Below, piece after piece: positions 7,481-13,776 of a stretch of DNA of 33,760 nt. The position numbers and the translations under genes were made by a program. The stretch is from positions 1 through 33,760 of IMG/VR virus record IMGVR_UViG_3300035181_000266; one strand, given 5' to 3'. The DNA comes from a virus. Below the pieces are notes generated by a model that saw only the letters and a list, made by a program, of their open reading frames with translations, was not told the DNA's origin and did no database searches. Within the stretch, counting starts at the first letter, position 1. Every line of letters starts with the position of its first letter.

Positions 7481-7951
7481 TCATACATACCCAAGCGTGG
7501 TGAAGCCCTGAACCGGTCGGTGACTGTGTTTCTGTCCACCTTTTCCGCTGTGCTTCATCGCATATCGGACGTGGCCAGGCGCAATCTCCAGAACTTCAGG
7601 AGCATCCTTTCCGGGTTCGATGTAATACGGCTTTCGCTTGCGCTGGCTGTTCTTCATCGACTCTCGTGTTAGGCCAAGGTGATCGGCCATCTTCTTGATG
7701 CTCGAACGGCTTCGCCTAAGCTTTTTGGCGGTAATTTGCAGTGGGTATTTTGCGTACATCTCGATCAAGGTATTCTGATCCTTCCTGGTCCAAGCCGCAG
7801 GAGTACGCTTGTAAACCTTATGCATCCCAAGGATGTGCTTTACCGAGTTTGGGGAGCAGCCTAGGATTTCCGCAATCTGGTGGCGGTTCTTGGTTTTGTA
7901 GAGTTCGATGGCCTTAGCAACGATTTCAGGTGTCCAGAATTTATTGCTCAT
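7481..7951 (-). CDS. DNA-binding protein with two helix-turn-helix-like units
   Basis: The 156 residues contain two homeodomain/Myb-like units: residues about 3-45 (W-T-P-E-I-V, then R-H-Q-I-A-E-I-L-G-C-S-P-N-S-V-K) and about 54-95 (W-T-R-K-D-Q-N-T, then I-T-A-K-K-L-R-R-S-R-S-S-I-K). The tail is basic. ATG 7949-7951 has AAGGGG at 7 bases and overlaps the Cro-like stop by 11 bases. By position (between Cro and O) it corresponds to the lambda cII slot and may regulate early or lysogenic transcription, but the fold is not CII-like. The target is unknown. Confidence 0.6.
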   Translation of the reverse strand: MSNKFWTPEIVAKAIELYKTKNRHQIAEILGCSPNSVKHILGMHKVYKRTPAAWTRKDQNTLIEMYAKYPLQITAKKLRRSRSSIKKMADHLGLTRESMKNSQRKRKPYYIEPGKDAPEVLEIAPGHVRYAMKHSGKGGQKHSHRPVQGFTTLGYV

Positions 7952-8135
7952 GGCGCGGCCCCTTGACTTCTTTGCATGCGGCAGTCAACGCCTGCATCGT
8001 GTCCCAACTGGGCGATGATTTGCGGTTGATGATCCGCCATATAGTGGCCTGGCTGATTCCGGCCGTCATGGCTAGTGTAGGCCATACGCCTTTTCTGGCC
8101 TCTAGCTCTTCGATTAGTTTATCTAGTTCGTTCAT
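7941..8135 (-). CDS. Cro-like helix-turn-helix repressor
   Basis: The 64-residue form starts MNELDKLIEELEARKGVWPT and contains an HTH: L-A-M-T-A-G-I-S-Q-A-T-I-W-R-I-I-N-R followed by S-P-S-W-D-T-M-Q-A-L, the usual pattern of small Cro/CI-type phage repressors. The frame is open 64 codons further upstream, but that part is AT-rich, unlike a protein, and covers the promoter region; ATG 8133-8135 has AAGGA upstream. It is the first gene of the leftward operon and faces the plus-strand early genes. Its operators are probably in 8136-8412. No divergent CI-type partner is visible. Confidence 0.75.
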   Translation of the reverse strand: MNELDKLIEELEARKGVWPTLAMTAGISQATIWRIINRKSSPSWDTMQALTAACKEVKGPRHEQ

Positions 8136-8170
8136 TGCTATCCATTCCTTGTGTCTACGGTGACGCCAAC

Positions 8171-8199
8171 ACAATACACCCAAATTATTTTCTGTGCAA
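8171..8199 (-). promoter_or_regulatory. Candidate leftward early promoter for the Cro-like operon
   Basis: On the minus strand TTGCAC, 17-base spacer, TATTGT; transcription would start near 8163, about 28 bases before the Cro-like ATG. It lies in an AT-rich control region that also contains two perfect 8-base palindromes, GCATATGC (8214-8221) and GATGCATC (8238-8245), and a TGTGC direct repeat, candidate operator material. The call is by eye. Confidence 0.45.
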
Positions 8200-8324
8200 A
8201 CAAAAATGTGCTTGCATATGCGATATAGATATGTGACGATGCATCTATTTTGTATCTTGTGATGCTTATGGATTTTGAGCCAGTCTGACTGTTTCTGATT
8301 TTGCATTAATCTAATTTTCCCAAT

Positions 8325-8412
8325 CATAAAAACATTCGATGAATAATCTTATTGCGTTACCGGAAACGTTGGGCTATAGTTACGCCATCAACAACGCACC
8401 TGGAGAACAAAA
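8325..8412 (+). repeat. Promoter/leader repeat, copy A
   Basis: This segment of about 88 bases, running up to the ATG at 8413, is repeated at 11631-11717 with roughly ten differences and one length change in the A-run before the ATG. It contains the promoter, a near-palindromic 12-mer, a short leader (CCATCAACAACGCACC) and the ribosome site (TGGAG). The coding sequences after the ATGs are unrelated, so the duplicated unit is the expression signal itself. Confidence 0.9.
8352..8380 (+). promoter_or_regulatory. Rightward early promoter A with operator-like 12-mer in the spacer
   Basis: TTGCGT (8352-8357), 17-base spacer, TATAGT (8375-8380). The near-palindrome GTTACCGGAAAC (8356-8367), symmetric except for one base pair, overlaps the -35 and the spacer, the usual place for a repressor site. 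Conservation of both boxes and this 12-mer in copy B at 11658 supports function. Transcription would begin near 8387, giving a leader of about 26 bases. Confidence 0.65.
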
Positions 8413-8736
8413 ATGAACGAATATGATAACTGGTTAGAACAGCCCTACGCAGATTCTGATAAGCGCCAGGCGGACTTCGATGCTCGCCAAGCGCACATCG
8501 AAGAAGCGCTATGGGATTCGCTGGCGTCTTCTCCGCTGACAGCCCAGAAGATGGCCGGAGATTGGGAGCTGCTGGTAAACATTGAGGGCGAAGTCCTCCA
8601 GCAGGTCGCCTATGCCAAAGCGCACCCGGAAGAATGCGCGTGGGCAATGAGCCAGATTATCGGCCTGGTGGATCGCAAGTTGGAACTGGTAGCTACGTAT
8701 AAGGCCGAGCGCACGCAGGCCGAAGATGAATTCTAA
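8413..8736 (+). CDS. Acidic early protein of unknown function
   Basis: The 107 residues are acidic and helical, starting MNEYDNWLEQPYADSD, with no Cys cluster, membrane segment or recognisable HTH. It is the first gene after promoter A with a good ribosome site (TGGAG, 8 bases). It occupies the place where a CI-type repressor is usual in lambdoid phages, but it does not look like one. It is followed after 17 bases by a membrane protein. The family is not recognised. Confidence 0.7.
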   Translation: MNEYDNWLEQPYADSDKRQADFDARQAHIEEALWDSLASSPLTAQKMAGDWELLVNIEGEVLQQVAYAKAHPEECAWAMSQIIGLVDRKLELVATYKAERTQAEDEF

Positions 8737-8753
8737 CACGCACGGAGGATGAC

Positions 8754-9008
8754 ATGACAAACAGCCGATCGATGTTTCGGTATGACAAAAGGCGCCATGC
8801 CGACTCCGACCCGGAGCACGGCGTTATCTACATATTTGCGATGCTCTTGGCCGCGCTGGCCCTGACCGTCGTTATGGTCCGCAACGATGATCCTGCAAGC
8901 TGCCTGCCTAGCACACCCGATCAGATAAGCGTCGGCCGGATGGATAAGCAGGGCCATCTGGTCTGTGTGATCCAGCCGACCCAACCTAAACACATCAGCA
9001 CGGAGTAA
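8754..9008 (+). CDS. Small single-pass membrane protein
   Basis: The 84 residues have a basic N-terminus (about 1-22), one hydrophobic segment (about 24-43, VIYIFAMLLAALALTVVMV) followed by a polar domain with two Cys (about residues 50 and 71), probably periplasmic if the N-terminus is inside. ATG 8754 has GGAGG at good spacing. It lies in the early plus-strand operon between the acidic gene and the recombination pair; superinfection exclusion is a common role for such proteins, but this is only a possibility. Confidence 0.65.
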   Translation: MTNSRSMFRYDKRRHADSDPEHGVIYIFAMLLAALALTVVMVRNDDPASCLPSTPDQISVGRMDKQGHLVCVIQPTQPKHISTE

Positions 9009-9011
9009 TAA

Positions 9012-9860
9012 ATGAGCAACGAGATAGCAGTAGTCAACGAACAACGCGCACTGACAGCCGGAGAAATCCGGTCTCATGTAAACCGTGTTCAGGAAGTCAT
9101 GAAGGCCGTTATGCTGCGCGACACGCACTATGGCATTATACCCGGCAGCAAGAAGCCGAGCCTGTATAAGCCGGGCGCTGAGGTTCTTTGTGTGGCCTTC
9201 CGTGTCGCCCCTAGCTACAAGATAGAAGAACTTTCCACAGATGATTGCGTGCGCTACCGGATTACCTGCGTTGGAACCCATCAATCCACGGGCGTGGTGC
9301 TCGGTGAAGGCGTTGGAGAATGCTCATCAAACGAGGAAAAATACAAGTGGCGGCGGGCAATCTGCCAGGAAGAGTACGATGAAACTCCGGCTGATCGCAA
9401 GCGCATCAAATACGGGAAATACCAGGGAAAAGTCGAGAGGACCCAACAGATTCGCACCGAGCCAGCAGACATTGCCAATACCGTTCTTAAAATGGCTGTC
9501 AAACGCGCCCAAGTAGCAATGACGCTGAATGTCACCGCCGCCTCTGACTGCTTTACCCAGGACATTGAAGACCTTCCGCCCGAGCTGCTGGAGATCGAGC
9601 GCAACCGGGAACAGGCCGGGAAACCTCCCGAAGAAAAGCCGCCCTATCCTGCCGCAGACTTTGAAAAGAATATAGAAGTATGGCGCAAGGCCATCAACGA
9701 AGGACGCGCATCAGCCGAACAAATCATCGCCCGGTCTTCCACCAAGTACATGCTATCCGATGAGCAGAAATCCGCCATCAGAGCACCCATTGAAGAAGCA
9801 CCGGAAGCCGCGCCAACTAATGACGAATGGGTTGCCGAATTTACAGGAGCAGAAAAATGA
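9012..9860 (+). CDS. Putative single-strand annealing protein of the phage recombination pair
   Basis: The 282-residue protein starts MSNEIAVVNEQRALT. The conserved core is residues about 20-190: H-Y-G-I-I-P-G-S-K-K-P-S-L-Y-K-P-G-A-E near 40-57, then Y-R-I-T-C-V-G-T-H, then E-E-K-Y-K-W-R-R and a A-N-T-V-L-K-M-A-V-K-R-A-Q-V segment. This block is shared by many phage proteins encoded next to exonucleases. The acidic Pro-rich tail (190-282) could recruit partners. Its stop overlaps the start of a YqaJ-type exonuclease (ATGA), which supports a Red/RecET-like pair. The annealing activity is inferred from this pairing; the sequence is not plainly RecT or Beta. Confidence 0.6.
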   Translation: MSNEIAVVNEQRALTAGEIRSHVNRVQEVMKAVMLRDTHYGIIPGSKKPSLYKPGAEVLCVAFRVAPSYKIEELSTDDCVRYRITCVGTHQSTGVVLGEGVGECSSNEEKYKWRRAICQEEYDETPADRKRIKYGKYQGKVERTQQIRTEPADIANTVLKMAVKRAQVAMTLNVTAASDCFTQDIEDLPPELLEIERNREQAGKPPEEKPPYPAADFEKNIEVWRKAINEGRASAEQIIARSSTKYMLSDEQKSAIRAPIEEAPEAAPTNDEWVAEFTGAEK

Positions 9861-11368
9861 TCGAAATCAACGAACCACAAGGAAGTGAAGCCTGGCTCGC
9901 ACACCGCGCCAAGTGCCTAAATGCCAGCGACGCACCGGCCATGATGGGAGTCAGCCCGCACAAGAGTCGCGCCGATATTCTCAAGGAGAAGTCTACCGGG
10001 ATTGCGCCCGAGATTGACGCAGCGACCCAGGCAAGGTTCGACCGGGGCCATGAAGTCGAAGAAATGGCCCGGCCCATAGCAGAGCGCATTATTGGCGAAG
10101 AATTGTTCCCAATGGTGGCCACCGATGATACCGGCAAGTATTCCGCAAGCTCGGATGGCGCGACGATGCTCTGTGATATCGGATTCGAACATAAATCATG
10201 GAACGAATCGCTCGCCGCAGCGGTAGAAACCGGCCACGTTCCCGAGTCTCACAAGTGGCAGCTTGTGCATCAGCAGATGGTTTTCGGATTCGAGAAGACG
10301 CTTTTCATGGTGTCCAATGGAACCGAAGAAAAGATGGTTTATTGCTGGTTCAAGGCGACTGATGAAGAAATTAAGCGCCTGCGCGCCGGTTGGGATCAAT
10401 TCGAGGAAGACCTAGAAGCCTACCAACATGTCGAAGCCAAGCCTGAGTCCATAGGCCGCGCACCGGATCAACTGCCATCCCTGCACATCGAAGTGACTGG
10501 CATGGTCACCGCCTCGAACCTGGACGAGTTCAAGGGAACCGCGCTGGCCGTGTTCCGTGGCATAAAAACCGACCTGCAGACCGACCAAGATTTCGCCGAC
10601 GCAGAGAAGGCCATCAAGTTCTGTAAGGATGCCGAAGAACGCCTGGAATCGGCCAAGTCCCATGCGCTGAGTCAGACCGAGAGCATTGATGAGCTTTTCC
10701 GCACCATCGACGCCATCAAGGAAGAGGCCCGGACAGTGCGACTCAAATTGGACAAACTGGTCAAGGTCGAGAAGGAAAACCGAAAGGCCGAGATCGTAAC
10801 GAAGGCCATGGCAGAATACCGCGAGCATATCGACGGCCTAAACAAGCGTATCGGCGGCCGGTGGATGCCGACCGTCGTTCCAGCTTTTGCCGAGTCCATC
10901 AAGGGCCTCAAGAGCCTGGACAGCATGCTCGACAAGATCGGAACCACTCTAGCCAATGCCAAGATAGAGGCGAATGAAACAGCCACGCGCATATCCCACA
11001 ATAAGAGCGCAGTCGGCGAGGATATGGCGCTGTTCCCGGACTGGCCGGATGTCTGCACCAAGTCAGAGGAGGACTTCGCTGCCATACTATCCATGCGCCT
11101 AAACCTGCGTAAAAAGGCGGAAAAAAAACTCCTTGCTGAAAGGCGTGACGTGAAATATACGACGACGGAAGCGATGCCGCGAGACATGCTTCATGTGAGC
11201 GTGAAAACGCCGACACGAGCGATGCAGGAGATTGAACTGTCGCATAAGCCGAACCTGTGGTTTGTGACCGACCCGCAAGGCCGGACGCACAAGGGAACCT
11301 TGGAGCAGATGACTCAGCTCTTGGTGCAACAGCGCCAGATCGAAAACACAGTTATTCAGGAGGATTAA
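9857..11368 (+). CDS. YqaJ-type (lambda-exonuclease fold) recombinase nuclease with long C-terminal extension
   Basis: The 503-residue form starts at ATG 9857, overlapping the upstream stop, with AGGAG at good spacing; an ATG 30 bases earlier lacks support. The N-terminal 170 residues are a YqaJ nuclease: G-S-E-A-W-L-A-H-R near 9-17, G-H-E (64-66), S-S-D-G (98-101) with the metal-binding Asp, E111-x-K113, and H-Q-Q (138-140). Residues about 180-410 are a charged, largely coiled-coil region resembling the DUF1351-type part of some phage recombination proteins, and the last 90 residues a separate globular tail. The fusion is longer than the usual 200-350 residues of single-domain YqaJ nucleases. 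Confidence 0.82.
   Translation: MIEINEPQGSEAWLAHRAKCLNASDAPAMMGVSPHKSRADILKEKSTGIAPEIDAATQARFDRGHEVEEMARPIAERIIGEELFPMVATDDTGKYSASSDGATMLCDIGFEHKSWNESLAAAVETGHVPESHKWQLVHQQMVFGFEKTLFMVSNGTEEKMVYCWFKATDEEIKRLRAGWDQFEEDLEAYQHVEAKPESIGRAPDQLPSLHIEVTGMVTASNLDEFKGTALAVFRGIKTDLQTDQDFADAEKAIKFCKDAEERLESAKSHALSQTESIDELFRTIDAIKEEARTVRLKLDKLVKVEKENRKAEIVTKAMAEYREHIDGLNKRIGGRWMPTVVPAFAESIKGLKSLDSMLDKIGTTLANAKIEANETATRISHNKSAVGEDMALFPDWPDVCTKSEEDFAAILSMRLNLRKKAEKKLLAERRDVKYTTTEAMPRDMLHVSVKTPTRAMQEIELSHKPNLWFVTDPQGRTHKGTLEQMTQLLVQQRQIENTVIQED
11332..11355 (+). repeat. Direct repeat shared with the right half of attC-like site 2, copy 1
   Basis: The 16-mer TCGAAAACACAGTTAT (11340-11355) recurs at 13821-13836. 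The bases before it (GCGCCAGA here, GCGTCCAGC there) are also similar, and each is followed within 13-16 bases by an ATG. Here it is the coding end of the exonuclease gene; there it is the end of the second attC-like site. Confidence 0.8.
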
Positions 11369-11608
11369 ATGGATATTGTTGATCGAATTTATGCTGTACG
11401 TGAAGAAGGGGCAGACCCCGACTTAATCTACGAAGCTGCGGCTGAGATATGCAGGCTGCGCGATGCCATCCGCCAGGCACTGGATGAAAATGGCCATCTT
11501 GCGGACGGCGATGTCTGTTCGCTGATGGCGCTCAAAGTGGCTCTACGCGAATCTGGCGAACCGTGGGATGGAGAGGGTCCGGGAGGCAGTTTTCCCGGTC
11601 CAGCTTGA
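11369..11608 (+). CDS. Small acidic hypothetical protein
   Basis: The 79 residues start MDIVDRIYAVREEGAD; two predicted helices (about 1-45) and a Gly/Pro-rich end (GPGGSFPGPA). ATG follows the exonuclease TAA without a gap and has the strong site CAGGAGG. The helical part with E-A-A-A-E-I-C-R-L-R-D-A-I is a common pattern in small phage proteins. It ends the first plus-strand operon, before the second copy of the promoter. Function is unknown. Confidence 0.65.
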   Translation: MDIVDRIYAVREEGADPDLIYEAAAEICRLRDAIRQALDENGHLADGDVCSLMALKVALRESGEPWDGEGPGGSFPGPA

Positions 11609-11630
11609 GCATAAATTTATCTGTTTCTTC

Positions 11631-11717
11631 CATAAAAACATTTGATGAATAATCTTCTTGTGTTACCGGAAACTGTTGGCTATAGTTACACCATCAACAA
11701 CGCACCTGGAGCACAAA
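11631..11717 (+). repeat. Promoter/leader repeat, copy B
   Basis: Second copy of the segment at 8325-8412, about 90 percent identical by eye, ending at the ATG at 11718. The conserved part begins with CATAAAAACATT and ends with the ribosome site and A-run. It lies in the 109-base gap between the exonuclease operon and the next genes, where nothing else is seen. Confidence 0.9.
11658..11686 (+). promoter_or_regulatory. Rightward early promoter B
   Basis: TTGTGT (11658-11663), 17-base spacer, TATAGT (11681-11686), with the same operator-like GTTACCGGAAAC at 11662-11673 as in copy A. The spacer length is kept although two positions after the 12-mer differ, which supports selection on the promoter. 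It should drive 11718 onward with the same regulation as promoter A. Confidence 0.65.
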
Positions 11718-11915
11718 ATGGACCGCGAATCACTTCTTAAGATAATCGATAAGATTCAATCTTTGAAAGAGATGTGGGCACCTGATTGGGAAGCCCAATT
11801 AAAGAACCGGAAAGCTCAGCTTGCCGCCTTAGATCGTGGCGAAGTAGTAAAAGCCGACCGCCCCATGAATTTCACGGGATTCTCGAAGTACGGCGACCCC
11901 ATGTTTAGGAGATGA
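11718..11915 (+). CDS. Small charged hypothetical protein
   Basis: The 65 residues start MDRESLLKIIDKIQSLKEMW; a helical N-terminal half and a basic end (KYGDPMFRR). An upstream ATG in the same frame lies within the promoter and is rejected; ATG 11718 is set by the repeat-conserved ribosome site TGGAG. It is the first gene after promoter B and is followed by the next gene after 2 bases. No similarity is recognised to the first gene after promoter A. Confidence 0.65.
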   Translation: MDRESLLKIIDKIQSLKEMWAPDWEAQLKNRKAQLAALDRGEVVKADRPMNFTGFSKYGDPMFRR

Positions 11916-11917
11916 AA

Positions 11918-12196
11918 ATGTTTGGCGCAATCGTTCAAGAAACTGGCACTAGGCAGTATGGAATACTCACCACCGACCATTCATCGAGCAGTTATCGGTT
12001 TCCGGTATTCGTGCCTCTGAATTCTGAATACCTCCCAACGGGAGAGGATGCCCGTGGGAGTGGAGAAGTCGGGAACCTCATCACCTGCGGATACGTTGGA
12101 GAACTACCTGTACAGGGAGGGAAGCACGTAGGCTGGACCGAAGAATTCCGGGACCGCGTTCTCGCCGCCGGTTTCAAGTTTGAATACGGTAAATGA
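11918..12196 (+). CDS. Hypothetical protein, 92 residues
   Basis: The protein reads MFGAIVQETGTRQYGILTTD and is predicted mostly beta with a C-terminal helix (T-E-E-F-R-D-R-V-L-A-A-G-F). An ATG at 11912 would overlap the previous stop, but AGGAG then touches the start codon; ATG 11918 has six-base spacing and is chosen. The protein contains one Cys and no known motif. It is part of the promoter-B operon and its stop overlaps the next start by four bases. Function is unknown. Confidence 0.6.
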   Translation: MFGAIVQETGTRQYGILTTDHSSSSYRFPVFVPLNSEYLPTGEDARGSGEVGNLITCGYVGELPVQGGKHVGWTEEFRDRVLAAGFKFEYGK

Positions 12197-12666
12197 AAAC
12201 ATCTAATGAGAGGGTTGCGGCTCTTAGAGAGCGGGCCGCTGCGCGTGGCCTAAAGCGCCGAGAGATTTACGCGCATGAAGATGACTGGCCAGCAATCAAA
12301 GAGCTGGCCGTAAAACTGCAGAAACGCAGAGAGAAGGCCGTGAAGGAGGAATGTGCCACAATGAAAGAGATTGATGAGACAAGAAGATTTTTGACGGTGC
12401 GCAGGTTGCACGCAACATCACAGGAAGGAATGGAGCAGGACGCCGCCCGTTATCGATGGCTGCGCGACCGTATGCAGGTGCATTACGCAGTACCAATGTC
12501 TGGATGGAAACCCCGCGCCGAGCTGATGATGCGCTCCGGTCATGAATTTCTGTATAGCAAAATGCACCCGGCTGCCGGGTGGACGAACCCACGCTATTTC
12601 GACGAATGCCGAGAGAAGGTGGACGCTGCAATTGACGCTGCCATGAAGATGGACGCGGCGCGATGA
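12193..12666 (+). CDS. Two-part hypothetical protein with a DAARYRWLRDRM module
   Basis: The 157 residues look like two modules. Residues 1-55 resemble short repressor-like segments (R-E-I-Y-A-H-E-D-D-W-P-A-I-K-E-L-A-V-K-L). Residues about 80-157 carry DAARYRWLRDRM and F-D-E-C-R-E-K-V-D-A-A-I-D-A-A-M, a small module common in phage and bacterial hypotheticals. An internal ATG at 12361 is preceded by AAGGAGG about 12 bases away, so the second module may also be made alone. The first ATG overlaps the previous stop (ATGA) but has a weak ribosome site. Function is unknown. Confidence 0.6.
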   Translation: MKTSNERVAALRERAAARGLKRREIYAHEDDWPAIKELAVKLQKRREKAVKEECATMKEIDETRRFLTVRRLHATSQEGMEQDAARYRWLRDRMQVHYAVPMSGWKPRAELMMRSGHEFLYSKMHPAAGWTNPRYFDECREKVDAAIDAAMKMDAAR

Positions 12667-12830
12667 AAACGTGCGCGACCTGCAATGCCAGCCAAAACAA
12701 CACGGTCGAGCGCGTGTTGCGCTGCATGCGCTGCGTGGCAAAGCCGAGCGGAAACAGCAACTGGCGACCACTGGGGCATAACGCAGAGACAAGGGGCGCG
12801 AGTAAAAACGCAACAACGAAGTGCGTCTGA
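12663..12830 (+). CDS. Small zinc-ribbon-like protein reading into attC-like site 1
   Basis: A 55-residue gene starting at ATG 12663 (ATGA overlap with the previous stop). It begins MKTCATCNASQNN and has C-x-x-C at residues 4-7 and again at 21-24 (CMRC), a small zinc site. The frame continues into the attC-like site and stops inside it at 12828-12830. The tail after about residue 38 is therefore encoded by the site and may not be ancestral: the gene looks truncated or altered by insertion of the site. Confidence 0.55.
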   Translation: MKTCATCNASQNNTVERVLRCMRCVAKPSGNSNWRPLGHNAETRGASKNATTKCV

Positions 12831-12865
12831 TGTTCGTTCGCCCCGCCTTGAGCGCCTTGTTATGC
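12776..12865. repeat. attC-like site 1 (integron recombination-site architecture)
   Basis: The 90-base element has ends GCATAAC (12776-12782) and GTTATGC (12859-12865), perfect complements. Inside, CAAGGGGCG (12790-12798) pairs with CGCCCCGCCTTG (12839-12850) apart from three extra bases in the right arm; spacers of seven bases separate outer and inner boxes. The centre can form further small stems (ACGCA with TGCGT, AACGAA with TTCGTT). This is the R-L-L-R layout with unpaired bases that defines attC sites. Read on the minus strand the order TAAC, seven bases, TCAAGG closely follows typical attC left halves. The 7-mers deviate at one place from RYYYAAC/GTTRRRY. Confidence 0.55.
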
Positions 12866-12886
12866 GTCTAATTTTAAGGAAAGAAA

Positions 12887-13510
12887 ATGTCCATTTCATC
12901 CATCGCAGCACGCCGTAAACGGGTCCTAGAGAGTTTCAAAACGGCATCCGACTGCATAGGCACGATTGAGCCAGGCGCAGCGATTTTTGCGATAACACGC
13001 GGACAATTTTCCATGATCGACGCGACGCTGGCTTGCCTTGACCAGTGCGGCCCGTCTGATATTTCTGTATGGACCTGGACCGTTGCCGAGTACGAAATAG
13101 AGTGCATGGAGCGGCTGCGCAAGGATGGGCGCGTGAAAAATGCTACGCTTGTAATCGACTATGGCGCGCGCGTAAAAAATTCCGCGCTGATTTCGCGCTG
13201 GAAAGACACCTTCGGTTCGGAGTCGGTTAGGTATGTCGTGAATCACGCCAAAATTGTCACAATTTGCAGCAATAAATTTAAGTTACTGCTGCGCGGTTCC
13301 ATGAATCTGAACTTCAACCCACGGTTTGAGCAATTCGATCTTACGGAGGGCGGCGAGGATTACGATCTCGTCAAAAAAATAGAGGGCGAATTGCCGATAT
13401 TGGGCGACAACGCGAGTGGCATGGAGAGCTACAGAGCCAGCCGTGTGTCAGAGGCGTTCGAACCGGAGCAGTTATCATTTTTTACAGGAGTAAAGGTATG
13501 GGCAAAATGA
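12887..13510 (+). CDS. Single-HKD phospholipase-D-like protein in the cassette
   Basis: The 207 residues have an N-terminal alpha/beta part (1-110) with strands such as A-A-I-F-A-I-T and I-S-V-W-T-W-T, then the PLD-type catalytic signature H120-A-K122 followed by L-L-L-R-G-S138-M-N140-L-N. PLD nucleases (Nuc type) act as dimers with one HxK motif per chain, so a DNA nuclease is plausible; the usual Asp after HxK is not obvious. ATG 12887 lies 21 bases after attC-like site 1 with AAGGA upstream, as expected for the first gene of a cassette. It overlaps the TerS-like gene by 13 bases. Family reading is by motif. Confidence 0.65.
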   Translation: MSISSIAARRKRVLESFKTASDCIGTIEPGAAIFAITRGQFSMIDATLACLDQCGPSDISVWTWTVAEYEIECMERLRKDGRVKNATLVIDYGARVKNSALISRWKDTFGSESVRYVVNHAKIVTICSNKFKLLLRGSMNLNFNPRFEQFDLTEGGEDYDLVKKIEGELPILGDNASGMESYRASRVSEAFEPEQLSFFTGVKVWAK

Positions 13511-13776
13511 TCGATATTGCGGCAGAGCTTCAGCGCGACAACCCGCACGCCAGGCTGGTTGATGTGAAAGTTTTTGCTGATGCCTTGCGCATTTACCATG
13601 AGGCTGCGGCGAATGTTGCGGCGAACGGTGCTATTTGTTCGCATCCACGCACGGGAGCGCCGATTGAAAACCCATATCTTAAAATACAGGCCCAACAAGG
13701 GGTAATACTTGGACGCATGAAAACCATAAAAAGCGACCGGGTGATGGACCTTCTGGAAAAGTCTGGTGGCGCATAA
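13498..13776 (+). CDS. P27-type terminase-small-subunit-like protein in the cassette
   Basis: The 92 residues start MGKMIDIAAELQRDNPHARL. The core F-A-D-A-L-R-I-Y-H-E-A-A-A-N-V-A-A-N-G-A-I, then H-P-R-T-G-A-P-I-E-N-P-Y-L-K-I-Q-A-Q-Q, matches the P27-type TerS pattern (a helical DNA-binding protein that selects DNA for packaging). ATG 13498 has GGAG and overlaps the PLD-like gene by 13 bases, so the two are co-translated. The TAA stop (13774-13776) lies inside GCATAAC of attC-like site 2. It is unrelated in sequence to the short small-terminase candidate at 3436, and no large terminase is beside it. Confidence 0.6.
   Translation: MGKMIDIAAELQRDNPHARLVDVKVFADALRIYHEAAANVAANGAICSHPRTGAPIENPYLKIQAQQGVILGRMKTIKSDRVMDLLEKSGGA

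Noticed and set aside
8136-8327. Upstream extension of the Cro-like frame by 64 codons
   Set aside because: The extension is AT-rich, unlike a structured protein, covers the promoter region and its first ATG has no ribosome site; ATG 8133-8135 has one.
12776-12865. attC-like site 1 as a simple transcription terminator
   Set aside because: No U-run follows the inverted repeat on either strand and the centre is long (about 40 bases) and open; an attC-like layout fits better.
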